64,000 nt of DNA from Balaenoptera acutorostrata (Eukaryota > Chordata > Mammalia > Artiodactyla > Balaenopteridae): positions 496,001 to 560,000 of the forward strand of contig NC_080079.1 of assembly GCF_949987535.1 (NCBI RefSeq), written 5' to 3'. Position numbers and translations under genes: made by a program. The notes under the pieces are model-generated. The model made no database searches and had not been told where the DNA came from. It saw only the letters and a list, made by a program, of their open reading frames with translations. Below, in pieces: positions 1-10,945 of the stretch; within the stretch, counting starts at the first letter, position 1; every line of letters begins with the position of its first letter.

Positions 1-1802
1 CAGTTCCCGGTTGGGGGAGGCGGGGCTCCCAGGCCTGTAAGGGCCATGATGACCTGAGGGGCTGGGGGTGCCTGGAGCTGGCTGCCACTGCAGGGTCCCG
101 GTATGTGGAGCGCTGGTGGCAAAGTGTGGATTAAAGATAACAATCCATTTCACTGCTTCCAGACGGCTCCACGTCTCAGCAGGTGTTCACAGGCGGACGG
201 TAAATTGGATTTCCCGGGGCTCTCCCAGGGGGTGTTTCCACGCTATCGAGAGGCTTCCGGAAGCGTGTCTGCCCCTCTGCGTGGTTTTCAGGGATGTGCT
301 GGTGACTTTTCTGCTGGGGTCCAGGAACAGGTGGCAGAATCGGCTTCCTAGTGGGATGGTTGGCCCTAACATGGATTTGCAGAAAAGCGACCTCTCTTCT
401 GTGTAGAGGCGCCTGGGGAGACTGGGCCACAGGGCCCCCGGGTCCTGTCTCATGGGTCTGGCACCTTGTTTGCAGGGGGGAGGCAGCGGGGGAGGAGCTC
501 ACAGCCTGATTCCTCCCCAAGCTACCCCTGTGGGAGCAGCCTCTTGCCCCTGATACCCAGGAGTCGCCCAGCTGCTGCCGTCTGTGCAGGAGGACAAGTC
601 ATTTTTTGTGTGGACAAGGGGCGTGGAGGTCAGGTAATTGGGCTGCAGCAGCCCTCACGGCGGCTGTCAATAAACTGTTGTTAAATTCACACAACCAAGG
701 CTGCGAGGGGTGCATGTGACGTCCCGGTGGGTGCTGGCAGAGATGCTCCCTCCACGTGGTCCAAGCAGATGGACACACACCAAATGAGTCCTTGGTGAGA
801 TGCCCTGCGGTCCATGGGGAAGCCCCACCTGGCCCCTGCCTGGGTGCTGGAGGGGTCTGCCCGCCTGGAGGGGACTGTCCACTGGGCTGAGCTGAGGCCA
901 GGAGTAGGCGGGCTGGTGAGAGACTGGAGGGGGAGAGCACGAGGGGCCTCGATGTCCAGTTGTAAAGGCACCTGGGCCTTCTGTCCTTGACTCATAGTTG
1001 ACAGAAGGGCCTCTTCTGGGCTCTGTCAGGACCGGAGGGTAGGTCGTACTACCCACCCTCACCTTCTTTTGGCCGCACTGCGCGGCATGTGGGATCTTAG
1101 TTCCCCGACCAGGGATCGAACCTGTGCCCCCTGCAGTGGAAGCGCGGAGCCTTAACCACTGGACCGCCGGGGAAGTCTATTTCCCCCCTTTTAAGGAAGG
1201 TCAGGCGGGGCTGTGGGGTGGGAAGAAGACCCCTCTGTGCCTTCTTCTCGATGCTCCCCTTTCACCTGAGGGGGCCAGACCTCCCCAGCACAAGACCGCC
1301 GAGTCCCGCTTGGAGGGTGGGGCCCTCATGTCTCTTCCATGGCCCCGAATCCCTGGCGACCCGCCAGTGACGGCACTCTCTCCCTGACGAGGAGCTGCGG
1401 CACCTACATCCATGGACTCTTACCTGGGCCGAGGGAGCAGGGGGTCCCGCCCCTGTGCTCCTACCCCACCTGTCTCTGCAGGAGAGGCAGGTCGCGTCCC
1501 TGTTTCTGCGATGAGCCCTGGACTATGAATGTCTCATTAACATGTCACCATAGGCCTTGGAGAAAACTGGTCCGATTGGAAAAGAAACTAAATGACATGA
1601 TCAAATGCTGAGCAAATCGATCAGACTCATGCGGGAGAGGTGTAGACGCACGGGATGCTTAACTGTCCCCTTCACGAGAAGCCTGAACAAGCACTCGAAT
1701 GTGGTTTCGTACCCAAGACGGTTATCACGAACTTCCCCTTTGGTAGGAGAGTCGACAAACACTTCAGATTTTGTAGCAAAATGAAGACCCAACAGCACTC
1801 AC
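1..1802 (-). other. ADGRA1: ADGRA1 intron (partial, runs off left edge)
   Basis: This is sequence downstream of the donor at 1802 on the minus strand. No later ADGRA1 exon, such as the TM3 exon expected next, is recognisable here. Apart from the SINE at 1068-1177 I see only GC-rich unique-looking DNA. The frames on both strands are short and show no known domain. Confidence 0.8.
1068..1177 (-). repeat. tRNA-derived CHR-type SINE, head portion
   Basis: Read on the minus strand, the element starts with gacttccccggcggtccag and contains the polymerase III B box ggttcgatccctgg, then runs into the ggaactaagatcccacatgc segment typical of CHR SINEs of whales, hippos and ruminants. About 110 bp are present, without the long 3' tail of the second copy at 43400. 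A pyrimidine run follows at its 5' side (plus-strand right). Divergence from the remembered consensus looks low. Confidence 0.9.
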
Positions 1803-1926
1803 CGCCTGGCACAGGATCGGGTACTTGGTGCGGTTGATGCCGCCAGCGAACACGGAGAAGGTCAGGGCCGCGTGGAAGCAGAAGTTCAGGAGCGCGTGCC
1901 GGCCTTTCCGGCTGATCCGGATGGCG
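1803..1926 (-). CDS. ADGRA1: ADGRA1 exon: ICL1, TM2 and start of following loop (internal coding exon)
   Basis: This exon encodes part of the seven-helix core of the orphan adhesion GPCR ADGRA1 (GPR123), a plasma-membrane receptor of neurons. On the minus strand a consensus acceptor (tcctgcag) precedes it and a gtgagt donor follows. Its first base completes a Ser codon begun in the previous exon, then come 41 whole codons (124 nt) ending in phase 0. The peptide opens with [14 protein letters not shown], the basic first intracellular loop, continues as TM2 ([16 protein letters not shown]) and ends [12 protein letters not shown], where the Cys is expected to be the TM3-top disulfide residue. 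Compared with the human protein as I recall it, only conservative changes are visible (T to A in the loop, T to S in TM2). The next exon, which should begin with the TM3 segment, lies beyond the left edge. Paralogues ADGRA2 and ADGRA3 fit less well at the NRTKYPI segment. Confidence 0.96.
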
Positions 1927-2188
1927 CTGCAGGAACGGAGATTTCAGGTCAGGAACTGGCCTCTCAGGGCAGAGCGTAGAAGTGAACCCTTTTCTCCAAA
2001 TGCCAGGTCCTGTCCACGCGGGGAATGGGCTGAAGACCTCGGAGTGGGACGGAGACGGGCAGGGAAAAGCACACCAGAGAGACCAGGTCGGGGAAAGATG
2101 GATGGACACGCTGAATCCACCTTAGCATGTGGCCTTGGGTGGTTTGTTGGAAAATCGCCCTGGAATGCCGTGACTGGAAGGTCTCTGG

Positions 2189-2325
2189 TCATTGGACAGA
2201 TGAGGACCTTGAGGCCCTGGGACTCTATGATTTGTCCAATGTCACAGAGGGAGGATGGGGAGGAAACCCAGTCCCTCCTCCTGGTTCCCCAGACAGAGTT
2301 CTTCCCTCTCTGAGCAGAGGCTGTA
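2189..2325 (+). repeat. MIR SINE fragment
   Basis: The stretch acagatgaggaccttgaggc, followed by a degenerate match to the MIR core (tttgtccaatgtcacagagg) and by gaaacccagtccctcc, follows the order of the MIR consensus. The copy is old and diverged, and its right boundary is approximate. Confidence 0.65.
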
Positions 2326-2489
2326 CCTTAGGAGGAGGCCGTGATTGACTGTCTCTGACATGATCCCCTGTAGCTGGGCCTGTACCTGGATAGGACGCTG
2401 CCTGTGGCTGTGAACATACCTATGACCAGGCCCCAGCCCTGGCGATGGACAAAGTGAAATTTCTTAGCCGATGCCTGCAGCTGTGATTA

Positions 2490-2900
2490 TGACCACAGCT
2501 TCTCTGTGGCCTTGAACACACCCAGGGCTCTACCTATGACCATGGCCTTGGACATGCCCAAGCCTCTACCTGTGACCATGGCCTTGGACATGCCCAAGCC
2601 TCTACCTGTGACCATGGCCTTGGACATGCCCAAGCCTCTACCTGTGACCATGGCCTTGGACATGCCCAAGCCTCTACCTGTGACCATGGCCTTGGACATG
2701 CCCAAGCCTCTTCCCCTGACCCTGGCCTTGGACACGCCCAAGCCTCTTCCCCTGACCCTGGCCTTGGACACGCCCAAGCCTCTTCCCCTGACCCTGGCCT
2801 TGGACACGCCCAAGCCTCTACCTATGACCATGGCCATGGCATACCCAAGCTTCTTCCCATGACCATGGTTATGACCGTGGCCTAGGCTTTGCCCATGACT
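2490..2900. repeat. 36-bp intronic minisatellite, about nine clear units with degenerate flanks
   Basis: Clear head-to-tail units start at 2538, 2574, 2610, 2646, 2682, 2718, 2754, 2790 and 2826, each 36 bp (the last is 35 bp), with a further degenerate unit at 2861-2896 and decayed copies on both flanks. The first five units carry gaccatggccttggacatg. Units 6 to 8 carry the variant gaccctggccttggacacg, so two subtypes occupy separate blocks. Because 36 is a multiple of three and the unit has no stop in some frames, long frames with a 12-residue period appear on both strands. They lie inside an ADGRA1 intron and are not supported as genes. Confidence 0.97.
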
Positions 2901-3347
2901 TTGATTGTGGACTTGACCGTGATGGCGGCCGGGACCCCTCCTCACATTACCCAGCGCGTCTTCAGGTGATGCCCCACCCCCTCCAGGCAGACGTGGCCAG
3001 GAAACCAGCTCTGTGACTCCCCTGTCGATGAAAAGCAGAGGGCAAGGCTGCTCGAAGCTTCCGCAGCTGCTCTAACTTCCTCAGGCCACGGGCTGTCGGG
3101 GCCCCTGAGCAGACACGGCGCCACTGGAGAAAGAGCGCCTGCCACCTGATGTGATGAGCACGGGGAGGCCCGGGATGGAAGGCGAGGCTGTCCCCCAGCA
3201 CTCGGCCACCCTCGGCCGCCAGAGCCATCTGGGCGCTGGGCAGGCTCAAGCTGGCCGGCTGCCTGTGAAGTACCTTCCAGGGACTCCTTGCTACGTGAGG
3301 GCAGGAGAGGGCTTGCCCTTGAAGGTGAGGGGCAGAGCGGGCCTTAC

Positions 3348-3475
3348 CTCTGGTGGACGACGTAGGTGATGGCGGAGGCCAGCAGACACAGCAGCATGAC
3401 GGCCGTGCAGGCATACACCACGGGGTGCAGGAACTCCCCTGGGGACTGGGGCAGGGACAGGACAGTCCTCAAATC
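3348..3475 (-). CDS. ADGRA1: ADGRA1 exon: receptor N-terminus and TM1
   Basis: This exon supplies residues 2 to 43 of the accepted mammalian ADGRA1 protein. The acceptor is tttccag, the donor is gtaagg, and the length is 128 nt: 42 codons plus two bases of a Ser codon finished in the exon at 1926. It begins [15 protein letters not shown], matching the short extracellular N-terminus recalled for human ADGRA1 with small changes. The hydrophobic TM1 stretch [19 protein letters not shown] follows, then AITYVVHQ. No signal peptide precedes TM1, as expected for the mammalian receptor, which lacks the large ectodomain of its paralogues. The initiator Met is not in this exon. The acceptor falls exactly before the Asp codon, so Met must come from the upstream exon at 10946-11138, which ends in ATG. 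Exons 3475-3348 and 1926-1803 together add exactly 84 codons. Confidence 0.96.
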
Positions 3476-6400
3476 CTGGAAAGGACATGGAGCACACCCG
3501 TGTGACCAAGGTGGCCGGGCTGTCCCCAGGTCCAGCCTCCGCCCGGCAACGGGCTGGAGGCATTTCCTGGATCGCGTGGAGGTTCACAGGTCTCAGCAGA
3601 AATGGTCGGCCTGGGGCGGGGGGGGCCCCCAATCAGGGGAGCACCCAGGGCGGGTGGCGTGTGGCCTCGTGGGCCCCCCACCAGTCCGCTCAGCTGCGGG
3701 CGCCTCTGGGGGCTCTGACGGCCAGCTCCCCAAGGGCAGCCCCCTGAACACCCGGCTCCTGCTTCTGTCAAATGCCCTGTACGGTGGCACAACTTGCCCC
3801 CGTGAGGCTTGTGTCAGGTTACCCCCGAGTCCACTCCGGGCCTCACACCCACTGCAATGCTGCTTTTAGTGCTCTCCCAGGAGAATTTGTGTCATTTCAG
3901 TAAGTCTGCCCGGAGGTGACTCAGGTCAGTGGGGGAAAAGCAGCAGGTGTGAGCAGGCTTGAGAACCCCGGGTGCACCACCTTCACTGTTTGTCACAGCC
4001 CAGGTAAAGGGCTGAAGGTCAGGGTTCAAAGGACATCCATTTTCCCTGGAGGATGTAAGACTGAGGGCAGAATGCCCCGGGCTGGACATTCAGAGCTGAG
4101 GGAGGTTCTGTCTTTTTATTCATCAGGTAAGCGAGGCCCCCTGCGTCAGGCGCTGGGGTTCAGAGGCCAACCCCCGACGCAGCCCCGGAAGTGCCCTGCG
4201 TCGGAGCTGCATTCCCAGGGCGAGGCCGGGCACACCCGCCAGGGGCACCCCCAGGGCCAGTGAGGACCCGGAGGGGCGCGGGGCGCACGAGGCTGGGAGG
4301 CAGGGGCGCGAGCCTGTGGCACCCACCTCTGACCTGTGACCCTCTGCCCGCACCGAGCCCTGCTCTGGACGCTTCGTGTGCTACAAGTCGTCGAGTCACA
4401 CGAGAAGCCCGCTGTGGACTGAGTTGTCCCCACCATCCGGAGGGGATGGCTTTTAGGGACGTGGCTCAGGTTGGGTAGGGTCCTCGGGTGGCCCTGACCA
4501 AAGGGACCAGAGTCCCTGTAAGAAGGGGCCGGCAGAGGAGAGGACAGCACCGGCACACGGCGGGAGGGGCCGTCTACACCGCAAGGAGAGGCCTCGGGAG
4601 AAGCCAACCTGCAGGTGCCTGGACCTTGGACGTCCAGCCTCCTGGACTCTGGTTTAAGCCGCCTGCTCTGTGGGACTTTGTCACGGCCGCCCCAGGGGAC
4701 AAGCTGAGCGGCGCTCTGGTTCCCACTGCCCGGGTCAGAGGGTGGAGCCTTTGCTCGATGCCCCAGCCTGAATGCCCTGCTCTGCTCCCACGGCCCTGGG
4801 GGACACACTGGGCTCTGGGGAGCAGGCTGGGGGCCAGTGCCCACAGGCTGAGCTGGGCCTGTGGAGGGCTGCCTGGCATCCCCTGTGGGACCATCTGAGC
4901 TGCACCGGCTGTGACCACGGGGCTGGTGGTCAGAGCTAGGGGTCTGCCGTCATGCTGGCCCCATTCCTGCAGACCGCAGGGGCGTCCACGGCTGACGCCC
5001 CCGCCCCAGGCCCAGAGCAGCTCCAACTGGTGCCTCCCTGGGCTGCGAGGACAGCGGCTCCTCCAGGATGGAGTCGTGGGGAGCAGAGAGGCACCCCGAG
5101 AAGGCCTTGGCCTGTCACGGTGGGAGTCAGGAAGCCAGTGCGTCCGGGCTCAGGTGGCTTCTCTCCTCGTGGACCTTCCTAGAGGCCCAGCCAGCGAGGG
5201 GACACGCTCAGAGGAGCCACCCTGGGCCCCAGCTGGGGCCTCCGCACCCCGACTTTGCTCCGACGCAGGCACTTTGGTGAGGAGGTCGCTGTTGTCATGG
5301 CAACAGCTGATTGAATTTGGTCACCGGGAAGAGGCACCGAGTGACCTGGACGCCGAGGGGCCTCAGCGTCTGGCTGCCCAGGGGCCCCGCTGTCCAGTGA
5401 AGCCAGAAATAGCGCCCTGCCCAGATTAAGCAGGCGGTCGGGGAAGGGCGCCGCGGCTGCCCTCGTGCTGCAGGCCTGACCGTCCACGGGCCGGGAAGCC
5501 TGAAGCGCAGGTGTAGACGTGCACAGAACCCCAACGGCTCCCGTCCGGACACCCAGGGTGTCAGCAGGATGCACGCTGCGCTCACAGCCCAAATCCGTGG
5601 AGTCACGAGCTCAGGAGGAAAGGCAGCCAAGAGACGCCAGCCTCAAGGTGACTGGGACGCGGAGGCTGCACGTCCCCAGGGGAGACCTGGAGGTCCCGCC
5701 CACTCCAGATGCCCGGGAAGCCTCGGCACAGTGGAGGGTCTGTGGTCAAATCCCGGCTCACACCACCCCCAGGGGAGCACGAAGGCTGCTGGGCCCTCTG
5801 TCCTGCAACCAGGAGCCTCCGTCTGGGCAAGGATGGGCCTCTGTGACGAGGGGCAGGATGGTCTCCTGGTGGAGAATAGATGTTTCACAAGAAAGAGAGA
5901 GCAGCTTGCCGTTCTTACTTCCCGGGGGCGTTCAGCTCCCACTAGCGTCCTGCCTGCCAGGGGCCCTCACGCATCCCGAATTCTGGAGCATTTGCCGTCA
6001 GGCGACGGCGGGAAGGGGGCTCACGAGGCCCAATAGTCCCAGGGTGTTTCTGCATTTGTCAGGCTCCGCGGGCACCAGCCTCCTGCCAGATGCAACTCAC
6101 TGCAAACGTCGAGGAAAGGCAGGTTTTCCTGGTCAAGCCCTGATATCTCCGAGAGTCATCAGCCGGGAGTGTTGGATTCAGGTCTGACTGGGCACTGGTG
6201 GTGTCCCTGGGCCTGTGCGTGTCGTCCTTTTCATGGGAGACGATGGTGTGTTCCTCCTGTGACATCAGCCGGGGCTGAGACCCCCTGACTCTTCACAAAG
6301 GTGCACCCGGGCCTCTGTTACTGGTTTCATGTCCACACGCGAGAGCCGCTCCGGGTCTGGCCCGTCCGGTTCTCTCACTGACTCAATCGGGACCCATGTC

Positions 6401-9400
6401 CTGGTGTCTCTCCTGGAGCTGAGGGACCCGGGGTGGGTCCACCCCCTCTGGGGGGCTTACAAGCCCCTTCCCCACCTTTTCCGGGTGCTGTCACCTGCAC
6501 TGCTTCCCCTAAAGACTGAGGTCAGACCCCTGACTCTTTCGGGGGTTGGGGGAGGGATGGCGGAGGAGGGGGGTGAACAAAGCAAGCCCTTGCTTCCTGA
6601 TGCAGCGTCCACAGCAACGGCCTGACGCCCTGGGTCCGAGGGCCACGGGTGCATCTGGCCCACGATGGGGGAGCCCACGCAGCGCCCGGACCTTCGGTGG
6701 AGAGCTTACCTCCAAAAGCATCTTATCTGCCAGTTTCTATTCACACACGCAAAACCCCTGTACGTTAAGCCTAGTAAGAGCCAGAACTGGTTTTCCTGCA
6801 GCAGGAAAGCATCTCAGAGCATCCGTTCAAGATACAGAGGCGTTTCCTGAGGATGACGCCCAGCCTGTCATTGGACCAGTCCGGAGGTCACCCTGCCTTT
6901 GTACCCCTTCCTTCTCGTCCGAGGGCCCAGTTTTGAGGCTTCTCACGGTGGTGAGGGGCGTCTCCAACCCCGCAGCAGCTGCATCCACAATATATGATTT
7001 AGGAGAAACAGATTTAATTCCACTTGGCCTCCTATTTTTTTCCCTTTCTCCAAATCAGAGTTATCAACAGTGCTTTCTACATTTTTAGAGGTGACATTTA
7101 AAATTCAAAGTAAGTAATGCAAAATGGCGATGTATTTTATATTTTAAAGTTCACACATGTACAAGTTCCTCTTGGAAGAAGCTACTCTGCAAGTGTTCCA
7201 CAGGCAAAACCCTTATGATGGTCCAGTATGTGGTCAGACAGCATCGGATGAACAAGTCCCTCAGAGGCTGTGGAACCAGCGGTGCTCTGGGGACCAGCGA
7301 CAGTGGATGGAGCGTTGACCTCAGGGCAGAGAGGCTGGAGAGAGGTCCAGAGAACCCACAGAGGAAGAGGGGAGGCGAAGGCAACGCCCAGCGGACGAGG
7401 CCACACACCAGGTGCCGGGAGCCATGGTGCTGCCCGGCTGTGGGGCTGAAGCCCGCCATTCCCGCTCACGTCTGTGCCTGCAGGATGACCGGCGGGGCTG
7501 CGGGAGAAGCTACAGCCAAGGTGTGTCTCCTGCGGGGACCCCGGGCTCCTGCTTCCCCGTGGAGCCTGCAACGGTCCCAGGGCGGCAGTCCCCGTGCTGC
7601 TTGGTTTGAATTTCCCCTTTTCCTTTACACCTCATTATGATTTTAGTTGGATGTGTCTTTTGTGGTATGTTCTGCAATCAAACAAATCGGGATGTTAAGA
7701 AAGACAAGAAGAAAGGAGGGAAGAGGTCAGGTCAGGTGTCGCTTGTCTGATCAAAAGCGGCAACTTGGCCTCTCTGGGCCGCGGTGCAGACCGTCTATGG
7801 GCGTCCCTCCCGCGTGGCCAGGCATCCAGACTGGGCCTTCGGGTGTCTGGAGGAGGGCAGGTCCTTCCACCCGGGCTTGTCCCAACCAAGACTGAACTCT
7901 GTGGAGCCCGCGGCCCCTCGTCTGCTTTTTGGTGGCCATCCTGCTGACCTGTCAGCCTTCCCTGAGGGAGTCTCGGGGGAGAGGCAGATGCAGATGAGCC
8001 ATCGCTTCATTCGGAGCACAGGCTGCCCCGATTGGACGTTTGTGTGGTTTGTAGCCATCTTCCTTTGAGGGTGGGTGGGCTGGTCTAATTATGGAGAACT
8101 TTGGAGAAAAGACATTGAGAAATACGACGGGCTTTCCTTCAGGACTGGGGTTACTTGCTTAAAACCGTCAACAGTAAGGGGAGGCCTGAGGTGGGCGACA
8201 AACTCTGTGAGATGAAGGCAGGTTTTATAAGTTGTTAGAAATCTAAATGTTGGACTGAATAGAAAGCAGCAAACTGGAGGAACTCACGGAAGCGCTGAGG
8301 CTGGAGCTTCGCAGGCGGGCAGCGGGCGGGTCGGAGTGGGAGCCCCCCCACAGGCTTGGCCCGGGTTCCACTGGCTCAGAGGGAGCCCACGGATGCCCTG
8401 CGGGCCCCCAGCCCCCTGCTGATCCTCGGCACCGGCTTCCCGGGCCCCGCCCGGCATCCACCCTGGTCTCGCTGGGGTTTTACTTCCACCCTTCTTGTGG
8501 GAACGCGGGTGCTTCTGTGTGGACCGGGGCGTCCTGCGTGGTGTCTGCCCTTGGGGCGGCCTGGCCTCTCACCCTGTCCCGGCTCCGGGCCCTGCAGGTC
8601 CTGGCGAAGGTCACCCCGACTCAAAGCCAGCGGGGCTGCCACCGCGGCCGCCTCCTGGGCCCGGGCCACACTGGTGCGCCGTCGCCGAGCGGGTCTCCGT
8701 GGCACTCAGGCCACCGCATCGGTGAGCGGGTGGGCTCCGCCTCTGGGCCCCACTTGAGGCCACAGGGGCTGCGGGGAAGCCGCGTGGGGAGGCCACGTAC
8801 ACCATTCCTGCCGCCCAGCTAACCCCCTGCGACGGGTATGGCCGGAGAGCAGCGGCGGTGCCAGCACTGCCCGTGGGACCGCCGGATGCCACACTCAGGA
8901 AGGAAAGAGTGCCCAGGCTTGGACGGTTTTTACTCCAGTTCCAGACGTGTCTCTTTGTTCCCTTGGAGAGCGCTGTCCTCTGCGCTAACGGTGAGGATCA
9001 CAGGGGAGCGCGAGGGGCGAAGTCACACGCATTTTGGGACCTGCTTGAACTTGAGTATCCACGGCATCATTGCAGAAGCAGCAGTGCAGTCAGATCCTGT
9101 TTTACACTCTGATGAGGGTCAGCGCTGGGCCGGTGTTGGGGCCTGGGCGTTACCTGCTGGAGACCAGGCTGCAGGGTGCAGGCCCCCAGCCCCTCAGCCC
9201 CCAGCGGAACGCCTGGGTGTTCACCACCCTGTTGGTGCTGAGGGCACACAGGCAACTCGCTCAGAAGGAGGCACAGGTGCCAGAAAGCCTGCCCGAAGAC
9301 GCTCAGGGTTCAGCCCGGTTCAAACCGGGGTCGTGGCCTCCAGGACACCTCGGTGCCGTTACACTCAGGAGCTGGTCAGGGCAGCTGACTTCCAGGGCCA

Positions 9401-10945
9401 GGCCCGAGCAGGTGGCCGGAGCGTGGCAGCCTGGGGCATGGGGCCAGAGCTGCCCCCGCTGGCTTTCCTCCCCGCGGCCCCCAGGGGCCGCAGGCGTCTC
9501 ACCCACAGGCTCCCAGACACAGGCAGGAAAGTGCTGGCAGCAGAGCTGCAGCACCACACGTGAGGTTGGCATCTCTATTCCTCTCAGAAGCTCTCTCCAG
9601 TGTGAATGTTATTTGTTAGCGATAAAAACCCAACAAACTGCTGAGATTCCAAGCTCTCCAGGCAAGGGTAATCCAGCTGGTTCCCAGAGTCCCAGACTGG
9701 CCGGCGTGGAGGGGGCTGGGAGCCGGGGGGAGGGTGTGGATGGACTTGGAGGAAGGAGGGTGCTTGGCGGCCTGGGCAGCCCTGCAGATTTGCACAGAAG
9801 GGCTGGAGGGTCAGAGACGGAGGTGAAGACGGGGCCTGACGCTGGGGCACCTGGATCACGTGTGGTGGGGCCCCCGGGGGCGGTGCTGCCCCCCTCCCCC
9901 GTTCACCCTTCATCTGCCAATGACAGGACCCATTTTGCAAATGAGGATCTAAATTTGAGGATGCAAAGCTTCAAACACGGCCAACCCGGAGGCCCTGGCT
10001 TGTTGCGGGGTGGTGCCTGCAGGCAACAGGTGAGGGGCTCAGAGCTGGGGTGCGGGCTGGGCTGCGCCTGGAACACACGCCCTCAGACGCCTGAGAGGCA
10101 GGTGGCGCGGCAGCTCTGCGAGATGATGCCGACCTTTGGCAAAAAGCATCTCTCTTGTTTGGACATTTCTAATCCAACAGGAAGAAAATGAGCAAGTGAC
10201 TCAGACACACCCCTGCTTGTGAAGAGTCGGGTCTGCACTGACGACCCACTGTCGGTGTCCGAGCCTCGGCCACTGTGGCCGCGCTGTCCTCGGCCATCGG
10301 CGTTCCCTGCGTGCGCTCGGCCGCTGCCCCTCACGAGCACGCACAACGCGTTATTTACTCAGCACCACCCTTTCCGGAATCCAAGACAGCGGCATCCACA
10401 GGGAAGCGCCCCGAGCCTGCAGGCCGAGCCCCACGCAGCCGGCCGCACCCCCTTTTCTGGGGAGAGAGGCGTCCTCTGTGCTTGCCGAACGTGCCTCTGA
10501 AGCCCACCCGCATCCCCTGCCATTCAGCCAACTTTCTGACGGGAAGGGGGCCGGCAGGGCCGCAGCGGGAGGGCTGTGTGCGGGGCCTGGGGCCAGGAGA
10601 GGGACGGCCCCGGCCCGGGGTCAGAGAGGTTTTCACAGGTCACGGGTCGAGCCTGGGTGGTGGTGGGACACTGTGTCTTCCATTGATTCAGTGATTCAAC
10701 GCTGCAGCACGTCTGCCACTAATTAGTATGAGCTGCGCCGAGCAGCCGCTGACGAGAAACGGAGCAGGCAGCCCGCGGCCCCCCTCCCGCCCCGGCCCCG
10801 CCCCCAGGGCCCCTGGCCGCAGGGCCAGCATGCGCCCACCGCCCCCGGCTGACCACAGGGCAGCTCGCTCTCCCTGCCTGGGGATCCGCGAGTGGCGGTG
10901 GCAGCCTCGGCCTGCCCCCCCCACCCGGCCCCCGCGGGCACTCAC
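3476..10945 (-). other. ADGRA1: ADGRA1 first visible intron (7.5 kb)
   Basis: This intron runs from the gtgagt donor at 10945 to the tttccag acceptor at 3476. It is GC-rich and repeat-poor. It includes an X-box-like site (5291-5304), a phase-compatible candidate cassette exon (9154-9237), a weak MIR-like match near 9925-9960, and AT-rich patches at about 6990-7150 and 8060-8260. A plus-strand open frame of 373 codons (9070-10191) shows no recognisable domain and is treated as chance. Confidence 0.85.
5291..5304. promoter_or_regulatory. RFX X-box-like site
   Basis: The 14-bp sequence gttgtcatggcaac is one base away from the palindromic RFX X-box gttgccatggcaac. An E-box cagctg overlaps its right end. 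It lies in the first visible ADGRA1 intron. Binding is inferred from the motif alone. Confidence 0.45.

Larger units (their letters stand above)
1927..3347 (-). other. ADGRA1: ADGRA1 intron between TM1 and TM2 exons
   Basis: This is a 1,421-bp intron bounded by gtaagg (minus, 3347-3342) and tcctgcag (1934-1927). It holds an old MIR fragment and the 36-bp minisatellite listed separately. No further exon is seen. Confidence 0.9.

Noticed and set aside
1068..1177. Possible tRNA gene, since a B box is present
   Set aside because: The sequence continues into the CHR SINE body and cannot form a complete tRNA cloverleaf. It is a tRNA-derived SINE.
2487..2945. Repetitive 12-residue-period proteins on both strands
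   Set aside because: They are produced by the 36-bp minisatellite, which lies between two verified ADGRA1 exons. The period being a multiple of three explains the open frames.
9070..10191. Plus-strand open frame of 373 codons
   Set aside because: It lies antisense within the ADGRA1 intron, has no recognisable domain, crosses GC-rich DNA where stops are rare, and includes a weak MIR-like stretch. No splice or composition evidence supports it.
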